Origin: Chromatiales bacterium
GTDB taxonomy: Bacteria > Pseudomonadota > Gammaproteobacteria > Steroidobacterales > GCA-2729495
Length of the DNA stretch: 64,000 bases
Assembly: GCA_020831895.1 (NCBI GenBank)
Contig: JAFIFS010000085.1
Location: 1-64,000, forward strand
Direction: 5' to 3'
In this document: piece by piece, positions 1 to 8,958 of the stretch
Position numbering within the stretch: position 1 is the first letter of the stretch
Layout of the letters: the number at the start of each line of letters is the position of its first letter
Position numbers and translations under genes: made by a program
The notes under the pieces: generated by a model
Database searches by the model: none
Seen by the model: only the letters and a program-made list of their open reading frames with translations
Told to the model about the DNA's origin: nothing

Positions 1-116
1 GGGGCTGCGCGCCGCCCGCCCTAATCCCCCGGGGGGCCACGGGGCTAAATCCCAGCGGGGGGATGGGGTGCCCGCCCCGACGGTTATGCCCGGGGGCCGC
101 GGTTTGTCGATGATCA

Positions 117-140
117 GCCCGCAAAGCCTGCGGGCCTTTC
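117..140 (+). terminator. Possible Rho-independent terminator before the RHS gene
   Basis: A 7-bp perfect stem (GCCCGCA / TGCGGGC, loop AAGCC) is followed by CTTTC. It sits in the 208-base leader before the RHS gene and could end transcription of a gene outside the window. The T-tract is short, so this is tentative. I see nothing else recognisable in positions 1-208, which are extremely G+C-rich. Confidence 0.4.
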
Positions 141-208
141 AACTGCCTCGCTGATTACATCGATCTCCCGTCCACGGCCGCTCGTGCGGCCTGCCACCGG
201 AGAGCGCG

Positions 209-3200
209 ATGTATCGCCTGCCCAGCCTCTGCCTTGCCCTGCTCACCTGCCTGCCGATAGGCCACAGCGCTGCCGCCATCGGCCGGATAGACGCCGAGCC
301 AGTGGTCGGCCCGCACGGAAACCTGCGCTACCGCGTGCCAATCCCGGTAGCCGCCGGGGTGAACGGCCTGCAGCCAGGAATCGCCCTGGAGTATGACAGC
401 GGTCGCCCCGGCGGGGATGCGGGACCGGGCTGGCAGCTCACGGGTTTTCCTGTCATCAGCCGCTGTGGCAGCCGGATGGATCTGGATGGGCGCAGGCGCG
501 GCCTGCGCTTCGACACCGGTGACCGGTTCTGCCTCGACGGCATGCGGCTCAGGTTGGTGGCTGGCGAGCATGGCCGGCCCGGGTCCGAATACAGGGCCGT
601 CGTGCACCGCGAGCAGCGCATCAAGGTTCATGGCACCGCGGGCAGCGGGCCGGCGGCGGGGCCCGCCTGGTTCGAGCTGCAGCATCCGGACGGCCTCGTC
701 TACCGTTTCGGTCATCAGCAGGATGCCCGGGTGGTCGCCCCCGGGCGAGCTGACGGCGCGATACTGGCCTGGGCGCTGGACGAGATCCGGGATCCTTTCG
801 GCAACCGGATTCATTTCAGCTATAGCCAGGACCCGGCCAGTGGCGAACATCTGCCGCTTGATGTCCGCTGGACGACCAGCGGTGGACAGGGCCCGGCGGC
901 AGCGCGCTACCGGCTGCGTTTCACCTGGGAGCCCCGGACCGAGCACGACGTCCGCACAGGCTATCGTGCCGGAAGCCACTTCACCCGGGCACAGCGGCTC
1001 AGGTCGATCCACTACGAGTATCGCAAGGCATCCGGGTTCGAGGAGGTCCAGCGCCATGAGCTGGGTTACAGCCCCGCCACTCTGCCGGGAAGCACAGCGG
1101 CAATCCTGACCTCCATACGGCACTGCGCGGGAGGCAGCTGCCTGGAACCTGTACAGTTCAACTGGAGCACGCGGGTGACCGGATGGTCAGGGGAGACGAG
1201 CGCAGCCAGCACCATACGCGACAGCCGCCTGCTGTTCGGCAACTTCACCGGCCAGGGAACCACTGACCTGCTGCGCGTCGAGTCCGGCCAGTGGCGGCTG
1301 CGGGCCGGCCTGGCCTCCGGGTCCGGCTTCAGCCAGCCCAAGGCGACGGGGATTCCTGACCTGGGTGGTCCCGTCGTCGCGCTGGACAAGACAGGCAACG
1401 GCCTCGCGGATCTGCTGGTGCAGGAGCCCGGATCGGGAGAGTGGCGCTACTGGCGCAACACGGGCGGTGGCTTCGTTGCAGAGCACAGCTACCCACTTGG
1501 CAGCGATGCCCGTGCGCTCGTGCCACTCGACATGAACGGCGATGGTCTCGACGACCTCGTCTACGTGACGGGGAGCGGCGGGGCGCAGCGGCTGATCATC
1601 CGGTCAAACGACGGCGGCCAGTTCGGGCCAGCACGCGAGAGTGTGCTGGCCATCGGGCCCTGGGGAGGACAGCCGGACAGCAGTGCGCTGCCCGCCCGGG
1701 CCGGGCAGCGACCGGATTTCGATGGTGACGGACGCCAGGATCTGCTGTTCAGGATCAGCAGCGGCAACGGCAGCGTCTACATGGGCTTTCGCTCCACCGG
1801 CGACGACTTCGAGACCGTTGCCCGGATAAATACCACGGCAGCGGCTACGGCAGCCCTCGTGGCCGATATCAATGGTGACGGCCTGACGGACCTGGTGTTC
1901 CAGCAGCAAGGTTCGCTGCTCTGGCACGTGGTGCTGAGCGACGGGAGCGACCGCCCTCAGGCCTTCCAGGTCCCGTCCTGCGACGGCCAGCTTCTGGCCG
2001 GCGGTTCAGCGGCGCTCGCGCGTGCATTCGACTACAGCGGAGATGGCCGCAGCGATCTGTTGCTGCCCCACGCGACGGGATGGCGAATCTACCATGCCCG
2101 AGGGGGCTGTTTCCGGCCAGAGGGGCTGCTCTCCTCGGTGACCGGCGGCAGCAGTCCGGAAACACTCACCACCATCGTGGCCGCAGACGTCGGCGGCAAC
2201 GGGCTGACTGACCTGATGCTGCTGCGCGAGGACGGCGCTGTGCGGCTGCGCCAGGGGCAGGGCAGCGGCGCGCAGCTGCCGTGGCGCATCGTCGATAGCC
2301 ACGGCAACGTCGCGGTCATCGGCTGGACCACGCTGGGAGATGCCACGACCTACGGCGTCAGCGGCGGGAACGCGGAAGTGCCTGGCAGCCGGCTGCTGCT
2401 CGGCGGTTCGCGGCGTGTCGTCGGGAGCATCTGGTACGGTGATCCAGCCGGAGTGAGTCACGGCAGGCACTGGCGTTACCTCGACGCACGGCTGCAGCCC
2501 GGCGGCGTCGGCTTCCTCGGCTTCGGAGTGGTCCGCGAGCTGGACGACCGCGATGGCAGCTGCAGCGAGTACCAGTACCTGCAGGCACCCCCCTTCAGCG
2601 GCAGACTCCTGCGCCATGCAGTACACCCTTCGGGCAGCGACTGCTCGAGCGACGCGGCACCGGCCACGCGGCCGCTGCGCGAGTATCTGGCGCACTGGGT
2701 GGAGCTGCCGGATGCGGCGCCCGGCCTCGTCGTGCTTGGCCAGGAGACGGAGCGCTGGTTCGATATCCCCGGTACCGGCACGGACCAGCCGTTCCGCCGG
2801 CGTGAACGCAACCTGGAGTACGACACTGCCCACGCGGCCATCCTGCGCGAGACGATCGAAGCCTCCGCAGCCGGATTGGGTGGCGGCAGCTGGCGGACCA
2901 CGGTGGAATACGAGTACGAGGACGGGCTCCGCTCAGGGTTTTGGTGCCTCGGGGCACCATCCCGGATCACGTTCACCCGACAGGCACCGGACGGCATGAG
3001 GGCGAGCCGCAGTCTGCGGTACACCTATGACGCCCAGAGTCGCTGCACGCCGGCGAGCGAAACCCGCGGGCCAGAGGACGACCCGGCAGCGCAGCTGGTC
3101 ACGCGCTGGAGCCGCGACGGGGCCGGCCGCATCCTCGGTATCGTACGCGCACCGGTGGCCGGCGAGGATGACCAGCGTGAGGCGGTGATCCACTGGGACG

Positions 3201-6118
3201 ACGCCGGGCTGAGGCCGGCCAGCATAAGGCTCGTGATTCCGGGTCAGCCGGACCCCCTGACCCAGCTGTCCTGGAATCATGCGCTCGGGCTGCCGCTGCG
3301 CGAAATCAGCCCGCAGGGACATCTCCTCGAATGGGAGCATGACGGTTTCGGCCGCGAGACGCGGCGAAGCGGGCCCGGAGCAATCGCGGTCGTCACGACG
3401 CGCGTCGACTGCTCGGCCGGCTGCTGGACCGGTGGCATGACAGCACACCACCGTGTCCGGGAACAGCATGCCGATGGCTTCTGGACCGAGCGACTGCTCG
3501 ACCGGCGTGGCCGGGTGATCGGGATCGTGGCCGCCCTGCCTGGGGGCCAGGCCGGATACCAGCAGTTCGAGTATGACGCGCTAAACCGGCTGCGGCGGGC
3601 ATCACGCCCCTACCTGGCGGGGGCACCACAGTCCTGGTCGATACTTGAGCACGATGCGCATGGCCGGTTGATAAGACAACGCGACCCCGGGCCCGACGAC
3701 AGCGGCGGCGAGCAGGTCACGGTATGGTCTTGGTCGGGCAATAGATTGACCGTCGTGGATCCCGAGCAGCGCCAAGTGAGCTACTGGCACGACGCCGAGG
3801 GCCGCCACTGGCTGGTGCAGGCACCCCTGGGTGGCAGCGCGCTCTACCAGTACGCGCCGTTCGGCGAGCTGCGGACCATCATCGACCCGGGTTACGGTCA
3901 AACCACTCTGGAACATGACGAGGCGGGCCGCCCCGTCAGGATCACCCGGCCGGACTCGGGCACGCGGCTGCTCAGCTGGAACGTGTTCGGGGAACTGGCT
4001 GCCCTGCGCGATGACCAGGCCCCTGAGCGCATGACCCGGTGGTACCGGGATGCGCTGGGGCGGGTGGTGCGCCGCAGTGAGCCGGAGGGCGAGACGCGCT
4101 GGCACTGGCAGCAGCAGCAGGGCGGCGGCTTTGGTCTTCTGCAGCAGGTGACGGGACCTGGCTTTTCCGGACCGGACGGCTACCGCCGCACGGTCAGCTA
4201 CGACGCGCTCTCGCGGCCGAGGGAAATCACCATGGTGATCGACGGACGCAGCTACCAGACGAGCCTCGAGCACGATGCGCTGGGCCGGCGCACGGGAATG
4301 ACCCTGCCCGCCGCCGCCTTCGGCGCCCGGATGTCATTCGGCTGGGAGTACGCCGACAGTGGCCACCTGGCACGCGCAGGCCAGCGCTTCGGCAGCATGC
4401 TGCTGCCGACGTGGGAAGCCATGGCGCGCGATGCCGCCGGTCGGGTCAAGCAGGCGAGACTCGGCCATGGCGGACTGGTCCAGGAGCAACAGTTCGACCG
4501 CGCCAGCGGCCGTATCAAGCTGATCCGCACCTTGCGGAACGGCGAGGTGGTGCAGGGTCAGCGCTATGCATGGGATGGCAGCGGCAACCTGACGCAGCGG
4601 CAGGACCTGGTCGATGGCAGCATCGATGCCTATACCCACGATGCCCTGAACCGCCTGGTCGCCGTCACACGCGATGGCAGCGCCATCATGCAGTTCGGCT
4701 ATTCGCCAGCGGGCAACCTCGTCTACCGCTCCGATGCCGGGCATCTCGCCTACCTTGGCCAGGGGCCCCATGCGGTGAGCAGCCTGACGGGTGGGCCGGC
4801 GGGAAACCGTCACTACAGCTATGATCACCGCGGCAACATGAGCTGGCGCGCTGGAGGCCGGATCCACTGGACCTCCTTCGACCTGCCGCGCGAGATCAAC
4901 CGTCTCGGAGATGGCTGCACCGGTGACTGCAGCCGGTTCAGCCATGGCCCGGCCCGGGAGCGTACGGCACAGTGGCTGCGGCGGGACGGGCAGGTGTCCG
5001 AGATCCATTACGTAGGACCCCACTTCGAGGTCGAGTACCTGCCGGGCGGCGAGCAGCGCTTCCGGCTCAACCTCGAGGCAGAGGGACGCACGGTCCACAC
5101 GCAGACGCTGGACAGCCAGCTGAACTGGGAGGCCTGGTTCATGCTCCGCGACCACCTCGGAAGCGTGACCGGCCTGGTGCGCGACTTCGGAAGCCAGGCC
5201 GAGGACCAGATCGCTGCCAGCTATGCGCCCTTTGGCCAGCGCCAGGCAACCGGAACCCGGCTTGGGCGCGAGGGCTTCACCGGGCACGAGCACCTCGATC
5301 ACCTGGGGCTTGTCCACATGCGCGGCCGGCTGATGGATCCGCTGATCGGGCGCATGCTTTCCGCGGATCCCTTCCCTGGCGAACCCGGATGGCCACAGTC
5401 ACTCAACCCGTACAGCTACGCCTGGAATGCGCCGTTGCGCATGGTGGACCCGAACGGTTTCCAGGCCGTGGACCTCGCGAACTTCCAGCCGGATCCGGTC
5501 AGCTTCGACTTCAGGAGCGTCCGGGACCCGCTGGCCGACGCGGCCGAGACCTGGACCGTGGCCTGGGGCTCGCTCGCGCTGGGCGCCGGCATCGGCCAGT
5601 TTGCAGCACAGCTCTACCGCGGCTGGACAGCGATCAACCTGTCATCCCGGCAGCTGGGCTGGAACGTGACGCTGGAGATCGCCCAGGGACTGATAGTGGC
5701 CAGCATGCCGCTGGGCGAGGAACGGCCTGCTGTCCCGGTGCTGCCGGAAACCACCGAGTTCGAACAGGTAGGCGCACGTGATCCGGTGGCGGTCAGCGGG
5801 ATCACTGGCGGCGACGCCACCGGCGCAACTGGCCGCGGGATCGGGGCAAACCCGGAACTGCCCGGCATTCCGACAGCGATGCTGCCGCTGAGCCTCCCGT
5901 CGCCCATATACGCGCCGCCCCGGTTGCCGGACAGGATCCAGTACTCCTTCCTCGACGGTCCCTCCAACCTGGTCACTCGCAACGTCAGCGCCGATACCGC
6001 CTGCCTGGACTGTCACGCCGGGGCCACTCCGCGGGTACGGGCTGGACAGGAGTACCAGGGCAGCCGCTACGGTCACCTCCGCGCACGACTCGGCGTCGGG
6101 CAGGGAGCGGGGCGTTGA
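209..6118 (+). CDS. Giant exported SpvB/FG-GAP/RHS-repeat protein
   Basis: A 1969-residue protein with a Sec signal peptide (hydrophobic to about residue 22, AAA then IGRI). An SpvB-like N-terminal region (about 30-330) is followed by six FG-GAP/VCBS calcium-loop repeats of the form DxNGDGxxD (about 390-670), then many YD repeats (YDALNRL, EHDALGRR; about 1000-1560). The RHS-associated core (about 1647-1752) ends in the canonical NPYSYAWN...DPNGF. This is the architecture of TcB/SpvB-RHS shells, in which the RHS barrel encapsulates a variable C-terminal tip. The roughly 218-residue tip matches no toxin fold I know; it has a hydrophobic stretch near 1775-1800 and a CLDCH motif (C1932, C1935, H1936). 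GGAG lies 7 bases before the ATG. The next gene starts inside its stop codon. Secreted or cell-surface polymorphic-toxin-like role is inferred; domain calls are confident. Confidence 0.9.
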   Translation: MYRLPSLCLALLTCLPIGHSAAAIGRIDAEPVVGPHGNLRYRVPIPVAAGVNGLQPGIALEYDSGRPGGDAGPGWQLTGFPVISRCGSRMDLDGRRRGLRFDTGDRFCLDGMRLRLVAGEHGRPGSEYRAVVHREQRIKVHGTAGSGPAAGPAWFELQHPDGLVYRFGHQQDARVVAPGRADGAILAWALDEIRDPFGNRIHFSYSQDPASGEHLPLDVRWTTSGGQGPAAARYRLRFTWEPRTEHDVRTGYRAGSHFTRAQRLRSIHYEYRKASGFEEVQRHELGYSPATLPGSTAAILTSIRHCAGGSCLEPVQFNWSTRVTGWSGETSAASTIRDSRLLFGNFTGQGTTDLLRVESGQWRLRAGLASGSGFSQPKATGIPDLGGPVVALDKTGNGLADLLVQEPGSGEWRYWRNTGGGFVAEHSYPLGSDARALVPLDMNGDGLDDLVYVTGSGGAQRLIIRSNDGGQFGPARESVLAIGPWGGQPDSSALPARAGQRPDFDGDGRQDLLFRISSGNGSVYMGFRSTGDDFETVARINTTAAATAALVADINGDGLTDLVFQQQGSLLWHVVLSDGSDRPQAFQVPSCDGQLLAGGSAALARAFDYSGDGRSDLLLPHATGWRIYHARGGCFRPEGLLSSVTGGSSPETLTTIVAADVGGNGLTDLMLLREDGAVRLRQGQGSGAQLPWRIVDSHGNVAVIGWTTLGDATTYGVSGGNAEVPGSRLLLGGSRRVVGSIWYGDPAGVSHGRHWRYLDARLQPGGVGFLGFGVVRELDDRDGSCSEYQYLQAPPFSGRLLRHAVHPSGSDCSSDAAPATRPLREYLAHWVELPDAAPGLVVLGQETERWFDIPGTGTDQPFRRRERNLEYDTAHAAILRETIEASAAGLGGGSWRTTVEYEYEDGLRSGFWCLGAPSRITFTRQAPDGMRASRSLRYTYDAQSRCTPASETRGPEDDPAAQLVTRWSRDGAGRILGIVRAPVAGEDDQREAVIHWDDAGLRPASIRLVIPGQPDPLTQLSWNHALGLPLREISPQGHLLEWEHDGFGRETRRSGPGAIAVVTTRVDCSAGCWTGGMTAHHRVREQHADGFWTERLLDRRGRVIGIVAALPGGQAGYQQFEYDALNRLRRASRPYLAGAPQSWSILEHDAHGRLIRQRDPGPDDSGGEQVTVWSWSGNRLTVVDPEQRQVSYWHDAEGRHWLVQAPLGGSALYQYAPFGELRTIIDPGYGQTTLEHDEAGRPVRITRPDSGTRLLSWNVFGELAALRDDQAPERMTRWYRDALGRVVRRSEPEGETRWHWQQQQGGGFGLLQQVTGPGFSGPDGYRRTVSYDALSRPREITMVIDGRSYQTSLEHDALGRRTGMTLPAAAFGARMSFGWEYADSGHLARAGQRFGSMLLPTWEAMARDAAGRVKQARLGHGGLVQEQQFDRASGRIKLIRTLRNGEVVQGQRYAWDGSGNLTQRQDLVDGSIDAYTHDALNRLVAVTRDGSAIMQFGYSPAGNLVYRSDAGHLAYLGQGPHAVSSLTGGPAGNRHYSYDHRGNMSWRAGGRIHWTSFDLPREINRLGDGCTGDCSRFSHGPARERTAQWLRRDGQVSEIHYVGPHFEVEYLPGGEQRFRLNLEAEGRTVHTQTLDSQLNWEAWFMLRDHLGSVTGLVRDFGSQAEDQIAASYAPFGQRQATGTRLGREGFTGHEHLDHLGLVHMRGRLMDPLIGRMLSADPFPGEPGWPQSLNPYSYAWNAPLRMVDPNGFQAVDLANFQPDPVSFDFRSVRDPLADAAETWTVAWGSLALGAGIGQFAAQLYRGWTAINLSSRQLGWNVTLEIAQGLIVASMPLGEERPAVPVLPETTEFEQVGARDPVAVSGITGGDATGATGRGIGANPELPGIPTAMLPLSLPSPIYAPPRLPDRIQYSFLDGPSNLVTRNVSADTACLDCHAGATPRVRAGQEYQGSRYGHLRARLGVGQGAGR

Positions 6119-6735
6119 TCCACCGGCTTCCGCTGCCCCGGCACCCGCTGGCGTTCACCGTGCTGGTCGCGCTGCTCACCGGCATGCTGATCAGCCTGAT
6201 CCTGCGGACGCTGACCGGGCGCTGGCCAGCAGCCGCGCTGGCTCCGCACCTGCCCGGACAGAGTGAAGCCCTGGCTGGTGTCCTGCTGCTCGGGCTGGTT
6301 CTGGCGGCCGGCCTGGTCAGCGGCTGGCATCTGATGCGCCAGCAGCGTGCAGCCTGGAAATGGGTGCTGACCCTGACTGAGGAGGCCAGCCTGCAGCAGG
6401 CCGGTCCGGAACAGTCAGGACCCGTCAGCGCAGGGCCCCTGGTGGTCGGTGAGGAGGCCATACCTCTGGTACGCACGAGCACCAGCGAGGACGGCCTGCT
6501 GCTCTGGCGCCCCGGCGAACCAGCGCGGCTGCTGCGCTGGCGGCAGCTTTTGCGACTCTGGCCCATGTCGGACAGTGACGGCGTCGTGCGTGCGGTGATT
6601 GTGGAGCTGGCGGGCAGGCGCTGGGGTCCGGACCGGTTCACGGCACCGTGGAACGACGAGCTGAACGCACGGCTGCTGCGGGAGCAGAACGTCCGCGTGC
6701 GGCAGGTCAGGCCGAGGAATCTTCGGGATGGTTGA
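6115..6735 (+). CDS. Two-helix membrane protein coupled to the RHS gene
   Basis: A 206-residue protein with two predicted membrane helices (about residues 12-31 and 51-69) and a soluble C-terminal domain rich in Trp, Arg and Leu. It starts with TTG in a TTGA overlap with the RHS stop codon, so the two are probably translationally coupled. Genes immediately after RHS toxins are often cognate immunity proteins, and a membrane location would suit that role, but no immunity family is recognised and this is inference from position only. The soluble half (GEEAIPLVRTS, LLRWRQLLRLW) loosely suggests a small beta domain. The 3' end overlaps the convergent tatC by 29 bases. Confidence 0.7.
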   Translation: MIHRLPLPRHPLAFTVLVALLTGMLISLILRTLTGRWPAAALAPHLPGQSEALAGVLLLGLVLAAGLVSGWHLMRQQRAAWKWVLTLTEEASLQQAGPEQSGPVSAGPLVVGEEAIPLVRTSTSEDGLLLWRPGEPARLLRWRQLLRLWPMSDSDGVVRAVIVELAGRRWGPDRFTAPWNDELNARLLREQNVRVRQVRPRNLRDG

Positions 6736-7501
6736 CTGACGCCCGGGCCGGCAGCATCACGCGGGCCAGCAGGAGTCCAGCCTCATAGAGCAGGTACACG
6801 GGAACCGCGAGCAGCGTCTGCGAGATCATATCTGGCGGCGTCAGCAGCATGCCCATCACGAAGGCGCCAAGGAATACGTAGGGCCGGTAGCGCGCCAGCG
6901 ACTCGGCAGTGGTCAGCCCGGAGGCTACCAGCATCACGGTCGCTATCGGGACCTCGAAGGCTATGCCGAAGGCAAAGAAGATCACGATGACGAAGTCGAG
7001 GTACGCATTGATGTCGGTCATCACGGTCACGCCCTGCGGGGCAGCGGCAGTGAAGAATGCGAACATCAGCGGGAAGACGACGAAATAGGCAAACGCGACG
7101 CCGACATAGAACAGGATGATGCTCGATATCACCAGCGGTATCGCAAAGCGCTTCTCGCGCCGGTAGAGCCCGGGCGCGACGAACGCCCAGACCTGGTAGA
7201 GCACGACCGGCATGGCGAGCATCAGGGCGACGAAAAAGGTGGTCTTGAAAGGGGTCAGGAACGGCGAGGCGACCTGGGTCGCGATCATGCTCGAACCTTC
7301 GGGCAGTTTCTCCATGAGCGGCCTGGCCACCGCGGTGAACACCTGCTGGGCGAACGGCAGCAAGGCAATGAACACCGCGAGCACCGCGAGACCGGCCCGC
7401 ATGAGCCGGTTTCGCAGCTCGACAAGGTGGGAGACGAGACTGGCCTCCTCGAGTTCCTCCTCCTCGTCGGCGGGCGGAGGTGCCTTCTTCCAGAAACTCA
7501 T
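6707..7501 (-). CDS. tatC: Sec-independent translocase subunit TatC
   Basis: A 264-residue inner-membrane protein with six predicted helices and the TatC hallmarks: the N-terminal LVELRNRL segment that binds the twin-arginine motif, FxxF-rich periplasmic loops, and LTPPDMISQ in the fifth/sixth helix region. It is the receptor for folded precursor proteins carrying RR signal peptides. It is the last gene of a tatA-tatB-tatC operon, 18 bases after tatB. At least two Tat-type lipoprotein signals are encoded in this window (the TRAP binding protein at 8959 and the SDR at 35232), so the pathway has visible local clients. Its C-terminal tail overlaps the convergent gene ending at 6735. Confidence 0.97.
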   Translation of the reverse strand: MSFWKKAPPPADEEEELEEASLVSHLVELRNRLMRAGLAVLAVFIALLPFAQQVFTAVARPLMEKLPEGSSMIATQVASPFLTPFKTTFFVALMLAMPVVLYQVWAFVAPGLYRREKRFAIPLVISSIILFYVGVAFAYFVVFPLMFAFFTAAAPQGVTVMTDINAYLDFVIVIFFAFGIAFEVPIATVMLVASGLTTAESLARYRPYVFLGAFVMGMLLTPPDMISQTLLAVPVYLLYEAGLLLARVMLPARASVNHPEDSSA

Positions 7502-7519
7502 GCTGTGCGGTGGCCGGGT

Positions 7520-7873
7520 TCAGCGCGGAGGGCCGCCGGCCGGATCATCGGCAGCGGTGTCTTGAGCCGGACTGGAGCCGGCCCCCTCTTCCCCGGCTTG
7601 CGCGGTTTGCACCTTGCTGTTGCCGGGCTTCAGGTCATCGACCCCGGGCCGGTTCCAGCTGCGGGGCTCGGGCCTCGGTGGGGGGCCGCTGCGGCCGCGC
7701 TCCTCGAGATCGATCTCGGTGCGCAGCTGTGTCATCAGCATGTTGGCCATGCGCCGTGCCTGGCCGGCCCAGTTGCCAATCTGCGCGGCCACGCGCGGCA
7801 GGCGCTCCGGCCCCAGGATCACGAGGCCGAGGCTGAATATCAGCAGCAGTTCCCAGAATCCGATGTCAAACAC
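7520..7873 (-). CDS. tatB: Sec-independent translocase subunit TatB
   Basis: A 117-residue protein with one N-terminal helix (MFDIGFWELLLIFSLGLVI), the conserved LGPERLP hinge that distinguishes TatB from TatA, a charged amphipathic helix, and a Pro-rich disordered tail. It partners TatC in the substrate-receptor complex. It lies 15 bases after tatA and 18 bases before tatC. Confidence 0.96.
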   Translation of the reverse strand: MFDIGFWELLLIFSLGLVILGPERLPRVAAQIGNWAGQARRMANMLMTQLRTEIDLEERGRSGPPPRPEPRSWNRPGVDDLKPGNSKVQTAQAGEEGAGSSPAQDTAADDPAGGPPR

Positions 7874-7888
7874 GGACGGTGGTGCCGG

Positions 7889-8131
7889 TCAGCTGTGCCG
7901 ATGGGATTCCTGCTCGGACTTGCTTGACTCGCCAAACTCGGCGTCGGGCTGCTCGATCTGGCGCCGTACCTCCTGCTCGGTGTCCTCGGCGTCTGACATC
8001 GCCTTGCGGAAACCCTTCAGGGCTCCGCCCAGGTCCGTGCCCAGGCCCTTGAGACGCTTGGTGCCAAAGATCAGCAGTACGATCAGCAGTACGATCAGTA
8101 GCTGCCAGATGCTGATGCCGCTAATACCCAT
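7889..8131 (-). CDS. tatA: Sec-independent translocase subunit TatA
   Basis: An 80-residue pore-forming subunit with one membrane helix ([19 protein letters not shown]), the FGTKRLK hinge, then the amphipathic GxDLGxAxKGFRK helix and an acidic tail. The ATG at 8131 is preferred over an in-frame GTG two codons upstream because a GGAG lies 9 bases before it. First gene of the tatABC operon. Confidence 0.95.
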   Translation of the reverse strand: MGISGISIWQLLIVLLIVLLIFGTKRLKGLGTDLGGALKGFRKAMSDAEDTEQEVRRQIEQPDAEFGESSKSEQESHRHS

Positions 8132-8224
8132 TTGCACTCACTCCACGGGGAAGGCCCCGAAACGAAACCGGTTGCAATTCCGACTCATGATACGCGATTT
8201 GCTCCGCGCGGCCGGACAGACGCA

Positions 8225-8686
8225 TCACGCTGTCGCCCGGCAGGCCGGACGCACCTGCAGCCAGAACGTGACCGGGCCCTCGTTGCAGAGGCTCACGCGC
8301 ATCTCGGCGCCAAACCGCCCGCAGGCTACGCGTGGATGCCGGAGCGCAGCGGACCGGGCCAGCTCCTCGAACAGTTCGCGGCCCTGCTCTGGGAGTGCCG
8401 CCGGTTCGAAGCCCGGCCGGTTGCCGCGGCGCGTGTCCGCCGCGAGCGTGAATTGAGGCACCAGCAGCAGCTCGCCGGCCGTATCCACAAGACTCAGGTT
8501 CATGCGCCCTTCTGCGTCGGGGAAAACGCGGTAGGCCAGCACCCGCTCGGCTAGGCGCCCGGCCTCGCGGCGGGTGTCGCCACGCTCAACGCCGACCAGG
8601 ACCAGCAGCCCAGCATCGATAGTCGCGATGCGCTCCCCGGCCACCTCGACCACTGCGCTCGAAACGCGTTGCAGCAAGGCGATCAT
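8225..8686 (-). CDS. dtd: D-aminoacyl-tRNA deacylase
   Basis: A 153-residue cytoplasmic proofreading enzyme that hydrolyses D-aminoacyl-tRNAs (and Gly-tRNA-Ala in this family). It begins MIALLQRVSSA, has the VPQFTLAAD active-site strand (usually SQFTL) and the Gly-cisPro motif in NEGPVTF that excludes L-amino acids. Length is normal for the family (about 145-150). A longer frame opens 26 codons upstream, but homology begins at the ATG chosen. It lies about 90 bases upstream of tatA on the same strand. Confidence 0.95.
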   Translation of the reverse strand: MIALLQRVSSAVVEVAGERIATIDAGLLVLVGVERGDTRREAGRLAERVLAYRVFPDAEGRMNLSLVDTAGELLLVPQFTLAADTRRGNRPGFEPAALPEQGRELFEELARSAALRHPRVACGRFGAEMRVSLCNEGPVTFWLQVRPACRATA

Positions 8687-8862
8687 CGAAGCTCCCAGTG
8701 GCCCGCGCGCATTGTAGCCAGCTGCTGCGGCTGGCGCATTGTGATCAGCGTCATTACAGTGCATTTATAAAGATCCACTTTTTGTCCGTATAGTAATTTT
8801 TTGATCTCCATGATCCCCACTTGGCCCGAATCCCGGGGCCGTCTGCCAGCGCAAATTCCTTC

Positions 8863-8886
8863 CAGTCATGCACCACGGCATGACTG
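8863..8886. promoter_or_regulatory. Inverted-repeat operator candidate upstream of TRAP binding protein
   Basis: A perfect 8-bp dyad, CAGTCATG and CATGACTG, separated by 8 bases. It lies 72 bases before the TRAP binding-protein start, in an otherwise gene-free, locally AT-rich interval (8765-8958). A weak sigma70-like promoter (TTGGCC at 8894, 17-bp spacer, TAATAT at 8917) lies just downstream, so a dimeric regulator bound here would be positioned to control it. The regulator is not identified. Confidence 0.45.
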
Positions 8887-8958
8887 CTTCTTGTTGGCCT
8901 CGTCCGGATGTGTTTCTAATATGGCGCGCTTTCACGACAGAGCGATGAAAGGTTGACT

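Noticed and set aside
155..1123. 322-codon frame antisense to the RHS gene start
   Set aside because: No signature, mirrors the GC-rich codons of the RHS gene, and no ribosome-binding site.
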